Below, piece by piece: positions 55,749-63,989 of a DNA stretch of 64,000 nt. Below the pieces are notes generated by a model. That model was not told the DNA's origin. It was given only the letters and a program-made list of their open reading frames with translations, and did no database searches. This stretch comes from Candidatus Enterococcus murrayae. GTDB taxonomy: Bacteria > Bacillota > Bacilli > Lactobacillales > Enterococcaceae. The first letter of the stretch is position 1. Every line of letters starts with the position of its first letter. Location: contig NZ_JAFLVR010000043.1 of the NCBI RefSeq assembly GCF_017315985.1, positions 17,546 to 81,545 of the forward strand, written 5' to 3'. Position numbers and translations under genes: made by a program.

Positions 55749-55789
55749 ATTATTAAAAACAGCTCTGTCTTCACGTAGCTGCTAATAAT
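55749..55789 (-). other. Leader hairpin before the M24 dipeptidase gene
   Basis: ATTATTA/TAATAAT (55749-55755 and 55783-55789) and CAGCT/AGCTG (55760-55764 and 55777-55781) form a two-part stem in the expected leader. No T-run and no recognisable riboswitch or T-box. Confidence 0.4.
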
Positions 55790-56170
55790 CCTTTTTTACG
55801 AAAACGAACTGCTATGGAACAGTTTGGTTTAGTACCAAGAACTTGTTCAACTATTCACCTGTTGCTAGTTTTAAAATAACCATAAATCCATTTGAATTTC
55901 AAGTCTTTATAAGAATAAAATCCAAATTTATCATTCGTATCCGCTTCCATTAGTTTACTATATCTTTTGGCGTATTTAAACAATTCTTTAAACTTTTTTT
56001 CAAATCTGTGCTAATTTGGAAATAAATTAAAAAAACTCTCTCAATATTTGGTTTGACTTTGATAACTTCAATCATTTATCTTTCTCTCATGAATTTGTTT
56101 TTTTATTAAAATAATGGGTTTTTCAATAACATTTTCATCGTTTAATACTGCATGCTTTTATACTCAGTAG
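55790..56170. other. Intergenic stretch without genes
   Basis: About 380 bp of AT-rich sequence. It must hold the promoter of the peptidase-transporter operon, but I see only weak -10 matches (near 55.96 kb) and no open frame. Confidence 0.4.
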
Positions 56171-56205
56171 AAATAAAAAAACAGCCTGTTATACAACAAG
56201 ACTGT
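56171..56205 (-). terminator. Terminator after the ThrE-type exporter genes
   Basis: Imperfect stem ACAGCCTGTT with AACAAGACTGT (56181-56190 and 56195-56205), followed on the minus strand by a run of T. Confidence 0.65.
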
Positions 56206-56214
56206 ATTGTTTCC

Positions 56215-56682
56215 TTATTCATGAGAGTGAATTTTTATTCTTTGCATTTTATGATAGGAATAGAAAAATTTCGGAGATAACTCATACCCTACTGTGATTC
56301 CTACTGCAATCGCAATGGCAATTTTCAAAACTTGAACACCTATTTGTGCCGCTTTGATAGAATCACCTATAAAAAAATTATAAGTAAAATTATAAATTCC
56401 CATTCCCGGGACTAAGCAGAAAATACCACAAATTAAAAAAATCGTTACTGGTGCCTTTAATGCAAATGATGCTTCTCGTGAAAGATAGATCAAAACCAAT
56501 GAAGCAATAAACGTTGCAGCAACTGGTGCCACCCAAAAATGCATAATCATTAAATAAATAAACCAGCCACAAGCTCCAATCACTCCACAGTGAACATAGT
56601 AACGTCGAGGAACCTCAAAAAGTATCGCAAATGAGATCGTTCCCAAGAAACCTGCCAAAATTTGAAATAAGGTAGTCATCAT
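56215..56682 (-). CDS. YjjB-like (DUF3815) exporter subunit
   Basis: 155 residues with five hydrophobic segments, typical of the DUF3815 half of split ThrE-type exporters (CGVIGACGWFIYLMIMHFW; VPGMGIYNFTYNFFIGD). The pair YjjP/YjjB is a two-part exporter of threonine/serine-type or of succinate-like anions. Placed next to the proline-peptide genes, it may export an amino acid or a Stickland product. The substrate is not known. Confidence 0.85.
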   Translation of the reverse strand: MMTTLFQILAGFLGTISFAILFEVPRRYYVHCGVIGACGWFIYLMIMHFWVAPVAATFIASLVLIYLSREASFALKAPVTIFLICGIFCLVPGMGIYNFTYNFFIGDSIKAAQIGVQVLKIAIAIAVGITVGYELSPKFFYSYHKMQRIKIHSHE

Positions 56683-56714
56683 GACTTATTCGCCCCTTTC
56701 GATTTAAAATGAAG

Positions 56715-57467
56715 TTAACTAAATAATTGCAAGACAAGCCCAACACCGACGGAAACACAAAGAGCAGTAATCAAAGCATTGATCATCTGTCCCCATCCAG
56801 AACTATAGTCACCATCAAATAAATAACGAATACCATTGACGATCGCCACACCAGGTAAAAGAGAAATGATTCCACCAGTTACTAGACTTGTTAACTGTAA
56901 AGCAGGAATAAAATGAACAAATAGGCAAGCACAAACACTAACAAAGGCACTACTAGTAATCGTCAAGATAATGTCCGACATATTAAACTTTGGTAATAAG
57001 TACATAGAAAAACTGGCCAACAAAACTCCTAAAAATAGCGCACCAATTGTATCCCAGAGACTTCCCCCAAAAATAAAACAGAAACTGGCACTACCAAAAG
57101 CATAGGCAAAAATCTTTAGCGGATTTGAAGCAAAGGTTTCTTCTTTTATTTCTTGCAACCACTCATTGGCATCTTCTGGACTCAGACGTTTTTCCGTTAA
57201 ACGTCGAGATAAGGTATTGATTTGCTCAATTCGGCCTAAATTAATTGGTGAGATTGGAATATCTCGAACTCGAGCCTGAACGGTTTTATCTTTCAATCGT
57301 GCCGTCATAAAGATACCATTGATTAAAACAAAACTATCAAACTCTTTTAATTCCAAAGCTTCAGCTATGTGGCGAATGGTCGTCTCAATCCGTTTGATTT
57401 CTGCACCATTCTTCAATAACGTTTCTCCAATATCATAGACAAAATCAAAAGCTTCCCGTTCATTCAT
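56715..57467 (-). CDS. YjjP/ThrE-like (DUF1212) exporter subunit
   Basis: 250 residues. The soluble N-terminal part (GETLLKNGAEIKRIETTIRHIAEAL, about 12-36) and five hydrophobic segments from about residue 115 match the DUF1212/ThrE family. Ribosome site AAGGGGGG before MNERE sets the start. It makes a two-gene unit with the YjjB-like gene. Confidence 0.87.
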   Translation of the reverse strand: MNEREAFDFVYDIGETLLKNGAEIKRIETTIRHIAEALELKEFDSFVLINGIFMTARLKDKTVQARVRDIPISPINLGRIEQINTLSRRLTEKRLSPEDANEWLQEIKEETFASNPLKIFAYAFGSASFCFIFGGSLWDTIGALFLGVLLASFSMYLLPKFNMSDIILTITSSAFVSVCACLFVHFIPALQLTSLVTGGIISLLPGVAIVNGIRYLFDGDYSSGWGQMINALITALCVSVGVGLVLQLFS

Positions 57468-57532
57468 CGGTTGCCCCCCTTTTTTCGTAGAACTACACAA
57501 ATCCGTGTGGCTTTTCTTATAATAATTAGGTG

Positions 57533-57566
57533 TTAAAAAACGACGACAGCTTATGCCGTCGTCGTC
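57533..57566 (-). terminator. Terminator after the second M24 peptidase gene
   Basis: Stem ACGACGAC/GTCGTCGT (57540-57547 and 57558-57565) with a 10-nt loop, followed on the minus strand by six T. Confidence 0.85.
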
Positions 57567-57587
57567 TTAGTATAGCCTAACTCATAC

Positions 57588-58658
57588 TTACAATTCAATC
57601 AAATCATGGGAAATACTGATCATATTTTCATAGCCGTCATCCGTGATCAAAACTTGGTCTTCAATCCGTACACCGCCCCAATCAGGAATGTAGATTCCTG
57701 GTTCAATCGTCATCACCATGCCTGTTTCCAAAATGTCATCGTATTGTTCATCAATATATGGTAATTCGTGTACAAATAAACCAATACTATGACCAATATT
57801 ACGATAAGTATATTGCGGATACTCTGTTCCTTTCAGTGGTTTCAATGACGCTTGATAGATGTCCTTCACAGCAGCACCATTTTTCATAACAGCTTCAGCA
57901 GCTTCTAAACTTTGTTTTTCGAGCTCATACACTTCCCGTTGCTTATCAGTTGCTTTGCCAACCACGACGGTTCGAGTCATATCAGACATGTAGCCTTCAT
58001 ATTGGCAACCAAAATCCATCAAGACAAAGTCGCCGTATTCAATTGCTTTTTTAGATGGAATTCCATGCAATAACGATGTGTTCGCGCCAGAAATCAAAAT
58101 ATTTCCATAAGGTTGTGTATCGGCACCCTCTTGTACCATGTACAAAGAAAGTTTAGCAGCCAATTCTTTTTCCGTAACACCAACTCGAATTTCAGGCATT
58201 AGTCGTTCCAACGCACGACAAGAAATTTCACAAGCATTACGCATATATTCGATTTCTTTCGGAGATTTGATTGCCCGCATACGATCAATCACACCGCCAG
58301 CTTGTACAAATTCTGCCTTTGTCTTTGAAGTAAAATCAGAATACATGTCATAGGTTAAATAATCCGCTTCAAAAGCGATCGTTTTTAAGTTTTTCTCACT
58401 CGCTAAACGCGCTACAGTATCTCCGACCGTTCGGCCAGGCAAGCGCCAATTAATAATTTCATAATCCGATACCTCGATATCCGCTTGTTCAGTATAGCGC
58501 GGATCCGTCAAAAAGTACTGACCTTCTTGTGTGAGCAAAATGAATGAATCGTCCCCTGTCCAACCGCTTGTAAAACGAACATTCACCCTTTTGGCAATAA
58601 AAAAAGCATCCAGTTTTTCTTTTTCCAAATACGCACGAATCTTTCCTTCGTTTAACAT
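57588..58658 (-). CDS. M24 Xaa-Pro aminopeptidase-like peptidase
   Basis: 356 residues. N-terminal creatinase-like domain (about 1-125) and M24 domain with metal ligands in LMDFG, SDMTRT, GHSIGLFVHE, IEPGIY and RIED. It is distinct from the other M24 protein of this window and probably removes the N-terminal residue before proline. It has its own terminator. GTG two codons upstream is another possible start. Confidence 0.88.
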   Translation of the reverse strand: MLNEGKIRAYLEKEKLDAFFIAKRVNVRFTSGWTGDDSFILLTQEGQYFLTDPRYTEQADIEVSDYEIINWRLPGRTVGDTVARLASEKNLKTIAFEADYLTYDMYSDFTSKTKAEFVQAGGVIDRMRAIKSPKEIEYMRNACEISCRALERLMPEIRVGVTEKELAAKLSLYMVQEGADTQPYGNILISGANTSLLHGIPSKKAIEYGDFVLMDFGCQYEGYMSDMTRTVVVGKATDKQREVYELEKQSLEAAEAVMKNGAAVKDIYQASLKPLKGTEYPQYTYRNIGHSIGLFVHELPYIDEQYDDILETGMVMTIEPGIYIPDWGGVRIEDQVLITDDGYENMISISHDLIEL

Positions 58659-58796
58659 CGTCACACGTTCCTTTCTATTTTGAAGTTTTTAGTCTTCTAA
58701 TAAATAGAGTAGCAGTCAGCAGAACTTTGGTCAACGCTTTCAAAAAATTGAACAAAAAAAGAATAGGGAAAAATATTCAAATTTCTCCCCATTCCA

Positions 58797-60314
58797 TTAT
58801 TTCCGCCGATGCCGACTCATTCGTGTCATTGGAACATCGGTAGTTTGTTTATCTGATTTTGTTTCAATACTACTTTTTAAGTCACGTTGTTTCTGGACTT
58901 CTTTTCGTGCTAATACCTCTTTCTTCGGCTCGATGACTCGCGGCTGCGAATCAGCATTTTTAGCTTTTTTACGGGCCGCAGCTTTTCTCAATTCAGAAAC
59001 ATCTCTCGTTGCATCTTCTTCTGTTTTTACCGTTGGCTGTTTCGAACGTTTTGGTAATTCAGGGAATTTGAAAGATTTTATTGTTTGTTCTTCTTGGAAA
59101 AATGGAACTCTTTGTAAGAATAAGTTTCCTAGATAACCCGCTAACCATATCCATAGGAATAGTTCCACAGGAAACAACAGTAAGAACAAACAAGCTGTTG
59201 CAAGAGGTTGTTTCAAAATAACAGCGCAAGCACTAGCTGTAAAAACAGCAACTAATAAGCCTGGTGAATACGGAAGCAAACTCACAAAAGCTAACCCTAC
59301 TGCAATGCTGGAGAAGATCATCGGAAAGATTGTTCCCCCACGCCAGTTACAAGCCAAGCAAATCATTGTTATCGCGACTTTACCAAATCCAATCAATAGC
59401 AGAATGAAAAAACTCATTGTTTCTGCCTGTCGCGTAAAAGATAATAAATTATGCTCGCCAGAAAATAGGAAATAAGGAGAGATCGTTCCCAGTACACCTA
59501 AAATGCCCCCAGCTAAAACAGCTAACGGTATCGGGTTACGAATCCGTTGATTTAATTTTTCGCCTCTTTCTTGCAAGACTAAGAAGAATTTCCCGAAAAG
59601 AGCACCTAAAATAATCATTGGGATAACCAACAGTAATCCTTGCCAAGTAAAGCTGCTCTCCATTCTTCGAATCGCGAAGACCTGCTCTTGATTTGGAAAT
59701 ATATTGTAAGCTAAAAGATAACCAATAAAACCAGTGAATGTAGTAAATAAATACAAAACATATTTTTTTAGTTTACTTTCTGTAACGACCTGCCAATTGT
59801 CCCGTTCAACGGAACGACCTACACCAAACAGCGGGGTCATAAAGATTACCCCTAGGGAGGTCCCTACACCAAATTCTATCATATCGGCTCGCTGATGCTC
59901 CGCAATTTTCCTACGGTCCGCTACATAAGTAATCAGGCCTCCTAGTAGTGCAACCAAAGCGGCTTCTGGACCTAAGCTAGCTCCAAAGAACAGGACTAGT
60001 AAAGAACCCAACAAATTTTTTACCAGTTTACCATCCTGATAATCAATCCGCCTTGTTTCCTGAAATTCTGTAAAAGATTCTTGCAACGTTCGAGGATAAC
60101 GCCCAAATGTTTTTACAAAAAAACCAATCGCCACGCCACCTATTATACAGACAATTAAGGGGTAAAAACTTGGATTACCAAGAGCTTTAGGCACTGTTTG
60201 CCATAAAAGCTGGTGTCCCAGTTCTGTCAGCCCCATAAATAAAGCTACAATGATCCCAACAGCAAATCCTAAAAGACCACTGTAGCCAAAAAATGTTAGT
60301 TTAAACTTATTCAT
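58797..60314 (-). CDS. ClC family chloride channel or antiporter
   Basis: 505 residues with around ten hydrophobic segments. GASLGPEAALVALLGG and GRSVERD are ClC signatures. The last 110 residues form a charged, Lys/Arg-rich tail (for example ELPKRSKQPTVKTEEDATRD), unusual for bacterial ClC and lacking CBS domains. Its link with the neighbouring genes is unknown; ClC proteins may balance charge or acid stress, for example during amino acid catabolism. Confidence 0.9.
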   Translation of the reverse strand: MNKFKLTFFGYSGLLGFAVGIIVALFMGLTELGHQLLWQTVPKALGNPSFYPLIVCIIGGVAIGFFVKTFGRYPRTLQESFTEFQETRRIDYQDGKLVKNLLGSLLVLFFGASLGPEAALVALLGGLITYVADRRKIAEHQRADMIEFGVGTSLGVIFMTPLFGVGRSVERDNWQVVTESKLKKYVLYLFTTFTGFIGYLLAYNIFPNQEQVFAIRRMESSFTWQGLLLVIPMIILGALFGKFFLVLQERGEKLNQRIRNPIPLAVLAGGILGVLGTISPYFLFSGEHNLLSFTRQAETMSFFILLLIGFGKVAITMICLACNWRGGTIFPMIFSSIAVGLAFVSLLPYSPGLLVAVFTASACAVILKQPLATACLFLLLFPVELFLWIWLAGYLGNLFLQRVPFFQEEQTIKSFKFPELPKRSKQPTVKTEEDATRDVSELRKAAARKKAKNADSQPRVIEPKKEVLARKEVQKQRDLKSSIETKSDKQTTDVPMTRMSRHRRK

Positions 60315-60370
60315 AAAATTAAACCTTTCTCTAGATAGACTCCGCTACATTATAACAAAGGTTTAGGTTC

Positions 60371-61453
60371 TTAGGATACTTTTTGGGCGACTTTTTGCGT
60401 TTTTTGAAGCTTTTGGCGTCCATTTTTTTGTTGAATAATCAATTGAACACATGAAAGCGTTTGTTGTAGTTCTGGTGTTAACTTATAATGATCGACCAGG
60501 TATTGTCGCGTCTTTTCTGTAAAAAAGCCCTTCATGAATGCAAAGAAGAACCCTTCTGGATTTTGAACTGTTTTGTACCGATACATTTGTTCTAATGCTT
60601 TAGCTATTGCATCGCTGATATCTGATTTGAAATAGCTGTTATGTTCAAAGGTCAAAACTTCTGCCTCTGCTGGTAAACCAGCTTTGATATATTGTTGGGT
60701 ACTTGCAAATTTTGCTTTAAAGATCGTATCAACAAACCAGCGAGCTTTTTTATAGTCACCTTTACAAAACGGTAAGAAGCGGTTGAATGCTTGTTGCGGC
60801 AGTAAGTGAGCATAACGAGCACGCAATCCGTCAATAAGACTGTTGTCTGCAGATTCATCAATTTTACCTGCGTTTTCTGTTACTTTTGTTGCTTTTGTAT
60901 TTTGTTTTGCTAAATGTTTTTGTGTACTTGTAAGCAAATCTTGCGTTTCCGAAGCCGCAGATTTTGCTTCTCTATCCACAGTGGATAACTGCGATTTCTT
61001 TTTGGGACTGTCTTTTTCCACAGCCTGCAAGGTTTTGGTGCTAGTATAGTTCTTAAAAGAAAGTTTAACGATAATGCCCTTTTCTGGGGGCATAGGGTTT
61101 GCTACATAGATCCGATAATTTTTAAGTCCATGACGAAGAACCTGAATCAAACCAGCTTCAATCAAGACATTTTTCAAATTGGTAATCTTTCGCTCAGATA
61201 CGCGTAACAAAAGCGCAGCTTCTTCATTAGAAAAATAAATATAAGGGTGCCCTGATTCATCAAGCCAGCTGCTGTCTTTTTGGGAATTGTAAATGCTGCA
61301 CGTCATCCGCATAGTATATAGAGCATGTAGCATCATTGCTTCAATGGAAAGATTTTCATATTGTGGATTATTTATTAAGTTCAAATCAATAGGGATATAA
61401 TTACTGTTGGGTAAGTTTGTTGCGGTCATAATATTGTCTAAATTTGTGGACAT
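60371..61453 (-). CDS. repA: RepA_N family replication initiator
   Basis: 360 residues. The N-terminal winged-helix domain conserved in RepA_N plasmids lies at residues about 30-125 (HALYTMRMTCSIYNSQKDSSW; YFSNEEAALLLRVSERKITNLKN). A variable linker follows with Thr/Lys/Ser runs (about 140-205), then a host-specific C-terminal domain. These plasmids usually start replication from sequences inside repA; an imperfect pair of DnaA-like boxes lies at 60972-60988. AAGGAGG precedes the ATG. The leader is overlapped by a predicted antisense RNA. Confidence 0.95.
   Translation of the reverse strand: MSTNLDNIMTATNLPNSNYIPIDLNLINNPQYENLSIEAMMLHALYTMRMTCSIYNSQKDSSWLDESGHPYIYFSNEEAALLLRVSERKITNLKNVLIEAGLIQVLRHGLKNYRIYVANPMPPEKGIIVKLSFKNYTSTKTLQAVEKDSPKKKSQLSTVDREAKSAASETQDLLTSTQKHLAKQNTKATKVTENAGKIDESADNSLIDGLRARYAHLLPQQAFNRFLPFCKGDYKKARWFVDTIFKAKFASTQQYIKAGLPAEAEVLTFEHNSYFKSDISDAIAKALEQMYRYKTVQNPEGFFFAFMKGFFTEKTRQYLVDHYKLTPELQQTLSCVQLIIQQKNGRQKLQKTQKVAQKVS
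60972..60988. other. DnaA-like palindrome inside repA
   Basis: CTATCCACAGTGGATAA contains two inverted, one-mismatch copies of the DnaA box TTATCCACA. In pAD1 and pSK41 relatives the origin lies in the middle of the initiator gene, so this may mark oriV. Confidence 0.5.
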
Positions 61454-61533
61454 GACAAAAAAACCTCCTTAAATACACTCTCAAATTTTTACGAAAGTTT
61501 TTAAAGGAATGCTTACTGTCACATGATATTTGA

Positions 61534-61562
61534 TTGAGAAAGCAACCAAAATATGGTATACT
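61534..61562 (+). promoter_or_regulatory. Promoter of the antisense RNA of repA
   Basis: -35 TTGAGA (61534-61539), 17-bp spacer, -10 TATACT (61557-61562), on the plus strand, facing away from repA. Confidence 0.8.
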
Positions 61563-61568
61563 TAATAA

Positions 61569-61690
61569 AGGTTAGGCAAACACCAATTTTTCTAACCCTT
61601 ACAAGTTTATCTAAATGTGACAGGCTAATTCGCCAAAATTAGCTCAAACCTTTGAGTTTAAAGATCGCCAAATCTTTAAACTCTTTTTTT
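61569..61690 (+). ncRNA. Predicted antisense RNA controlling repA
   Basis: About 122 nt on the plus strand from the promoter above to a terminator: a perfect 12-bp stem (61654-61665 and 61672-61683) with a T-run of seven. A second perfect 7-bp stem (61624-61630 and 61637-61643) lies before it. Both hairpin loops are CGCCAA. The whole RNA is complementary to the repA leader, which starts near 61703. By analogy with pSK41 RNAI it should reduce repA expression and set copy number. No transcript evidence. Confidence 0.75.
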
Positions 61691-61709
61691 CGCTTTTTTC
61701 TACATGTAT

Positions 61710-61738
61710 AGAATAATGGATTGAAAGCTTGTTGTAAA
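61710..61738 (-). promoter_or_regulatory. Promoter of repA
   Basis: Minus strand: -35 TTTACA (61733-61738), 17-bp spacer, -10 TATTCT (61710-61715). The predicted leader is about 250 nt long and covers the antisense RNA region. Confidence 0.7.
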
Positions 61739-61763
61739 GCGATTCCCAACCATCTTTTTTTTG

Positions 61764-62094
61764 AGTAAACTTTTATTATGTTTATAAACGTATTTGAGGT
61801 TTACTATAATGATGAAGAAAAAACATTTGGGGTTTACTTTGTTAAAGGTTGTAAAAGTATTTATAGTAAACTCCAATTAAAGTAATATGTCTGTTCTTCA
61901 TAATTCGGAATGTGAATAAAAAGTAATGTGGATAAGGAGTTTCTAAGTTATCCACAGCTTATAAAGCCAGGCCTTCAGGTTTTCAAAAGTAAACTTTTAA
62001 AAAGAACTGACAATAATAAAAGTAAACTTAAATAAGAGATAACTTCAAAAAAAGTAAACCATAATGTAAGATATTATCTACATTGCGGTTTACT
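61764..62094. repeat. AGTAAAC repeats downstream of parB
   Basis: Eight copies of AGTAAAC in either orientation (61764, 61799, 61832, 61865, 61988, 62021, 62053, 62088). Several are spaced 32-36 bp apart, about three helix turns. They resemble the TAGTARRR repeats near the repA/repBC genes of pAD1. They could bind ParB-like protein or RepA. Confidence 0.7.
61927..61956. other. Two perfect inverted DnaA boxes
   Basis: TGTGGATAA (61927-61935) and TTATCCACA (61948-61956) are perfect DnaA boxes facing each other 12 bp apart, in the AT-rich gap between parB and repA. This is a sound second candidate for the origin or for DnaA control. Confidence 0.6.
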
Positions 62095-62104
62095 TTTTTT
62101 GAAG

Positions 62105-62644
62105 TCAATTCTCATCATTTTCTAATTCTTTGAACAATTTTTGGTATTTCGGCTTCTCCTTATACTCCTCCATGGAAGCTTCTTCAAGCTGATTTAGGAA
62201 GTTTCTGTCATCTCTTGACAGACCTTTTTCAATATAATAGTCATATAAGAAGTCAATCATTTTATCTGGGGTATAACCGTCAAACTTCGCATTAATCAAA
62301 TTTTGCATGCGAATTTTTGTACGTGCGGATATCTTTTGCATTTCAAGTGCCTTTAAACGAGGATCATAGTACTGACGCTTCCGACCTCTCTTCCCAGCTT
62401 CACTCTCTTGCGTTTGCGGCGTAGGTTCCCGATGTAGATTTTTTTCGTTTAAATGCCTGGCTTCTTCTCGAAAAGAGGAGTGTCTGAAATCCGGTTCAGG
62501 GCTTAATGTCCTTTTAGCTAAGAGGTCCTGGGAGCTGGGTTTCTTTTCTTCTTTATCTTGATTGGAATATTCAGACATTTTTTCAATGCCCTTATTTTTT
62601 TTATTCGCCGTTAAAAGCGAATCTAACTTCATTTTTTTCGCCAT
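62105..62644 (-). CDS. Small partition partner (RepC/PrgO-like)
   Basis: 179 residues, highly charged. The first half is variable and Lys/Glu/Ser-rich; a conserved core follows (KRGRKRQYYDPRLKALEMQKISARTKIRMQNLINAKFDGYTPDKMIDFLYDYY). It has the size and place of RepC/PrgO, the small DNA-binding partner of ParA in pheromone-type plasmids. Ribosome site GGGGAG. It follows parA by 12 nt. Confidence 0.75.
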   Translation of the reverse strand: MAKKMKLDSLLTANKKNKGIEKMSEYSNQDKEEKKPSSQDLLAKRTLSPEPDFRHSSFREEARHLNEKNLHREPTPQTQESEAGKRGRKRQYYDPRLKALEMQKISARTKIRMQNLINAKFDGYTPDKMIDFLYDYYIEKGLSRDDRNFLNQLEEASMEEYKEKPKYQKLFKELENDEN

Positions 62645-62656
62645 TTAACGTCTCCC

Positions 62657-63505
62657 CTACTCTTCACCGCTTAATATGAGGCGATGTTCATCGATTTCAT
62701 CTAAAATATTAACGAAAACCTCGTGTGCGCGCTTATCCCATTGCTCAACTTTGCCATTTTTGTTGATTTCATAAGTAATCCCCGACCCATCATAGCGTTT
62801 TAAACGGCTTTGATTTAGAACAACAGTATCTAAAAGATGGGCACCATAAATCTCTCTAGCTGCAGTATAGATCTCTTGGTCGACAGAGTCTCTTTTTTGC
62901 ATCATAAATGGTACGATTCCTACAACTTCTAGGTCAGTATCGTATTGTTCGATAAAGAAATTCATGTAATCGATGTAGTTTTGAGCCCCTTTTAAAGATT
63001 TTACCTGAGTTTGCAAAATAACGATAACGTATTCTGCTACATACATGGCTGCATTTGAATAGGTACTAATTGTAGGTGGAACATCGATGTAGATGACATC
63101 ATAAATATTTTTCAGAGGTTCAATTAGCTCTTCCATATATTTAAATTGAGATAACTTGTCACCAGGGTATTTTTCAATCATGTAATCAGGAAAATCAGAA
63201 AAAGAAATATTTGCTGGAATCAAATCCAAATTCGGCATAATTTGATAGATGGAAGATTGGATATCCCCTGTACGGACTGCTTCCCAAATTGTTGCATCAA
63301 ATTCATCTGGTAAAGTATCATTTCCAAAATTTTCTGCGGTAAGGGATAAAACATCACTAGTATTTCCCTGAGGGTCTAAATCGATTACTAACGTCTTACG
63401 ATCTTTGCGGAAGGCACTTTCAAATGAGAGCATTTGAACAGTGGTTGATTTACCCACCCCGCCTTTAAAATTTCCTACTACATAGGTCTCTGCTTTGTTT
63501 GACAT
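62657..63505 (-). CDS. parA: ParA-type partition ATPase (RepB/PrgP-like)
   Basis: 282 residues. Deviant Walker A KGGVGKST (15-22), LVIDLDPQGNTSDV (Walker A-prime) and VIYIDVPPTIS (Walker B) define ParA. It should drive plasmid segregation with the small partner and the AGTAAAC repeats upstream. GGAG lies 8 nt before the ATG. Confidence 0.95.
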   Translation of the reverse strand: MSNKAETYVVGNFKGGVGKSTTVQMLSFESAFRKDRKTLVIDLDPQGNTSDVLSLTAENFGNDTLPDEFDATIWEAVRTGDIQSSIYQIMPNLDLIPANISFSDFPDYMIEKYPGDKLSQFKYMEELIEPLKNIYDVIYIDVPPTISTYSNAAMYVAEYVIVILQTQVKSLKGAQNYIDYMNFFIEQYDTDLEVVGIVPFMMQKRDSVDQEIYTAAREIYGAHLLDTVVLNQSRLKRYDGSGITYEINKNGKVEQWDKRAHEVFVNILDEIDEHRLILSGEE

Positions 63506-63537
63506 AAAAAGTCTCCAATCCTAATTTCTCAATTAAA

Positions 63538-63989
63538 GTTTACTATAAAATCATTTATTTATCAATAAGGTTTACTACAATTGTTAAAATGAGGTAAACT
63601 GAAAATACGAAGTAAACTTCAAATAGAAAAATTATAGTTTACCTAAATTAGGATGTTGAGGTAAACTATAAAGAGATTAAATGAGGTTTACTCTATTCAA
63701 TAAAAGTAAACCTATTTTACTAATTAGAGTAAATCTATTTTTAAATAAGGGTAAACCTTAACTATAAATAGGTAAACTTTTAATGATTATGAACCCCATT
63801 ATATAAGCTTATATGATTTAAATAGTAAACCTTATTTTTTATAGAGTTTACTTTATTAGTAAAACAGGTATACTTTAAATTATTAATAAGGTAAACTAAT
63901 AGTATTTAGGTAAACTTCATTATATCTTTTATTAAGTAAACTTTTTATATGAAGGTTTAATGCAATTATATCAAATCATTAAAGTAAAC
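63538..63989. repeat. AGTAAAC repeat array upstream of parA (possible centromere)
   Basis: About sixteen exact copies of GTAAAC or its complement in 450 bp, with irregular spacing of about 20-50 bp and mixed orientation, in very AT-rich DNA. There is no open frame and no spacer-repeat regularity. The array probably is the centromere-like parS and operator of the parAB pair; it may continue past the window end. Confidence 0.8.

Noticed and set aside
55708..55860. T-box riboswitch (tRNA-Pro) before the dipeptidase gene
   Set aside because: A leader hairpin exists, but the conserved AGGGTGGNACCGCG T-box sequence is absent.
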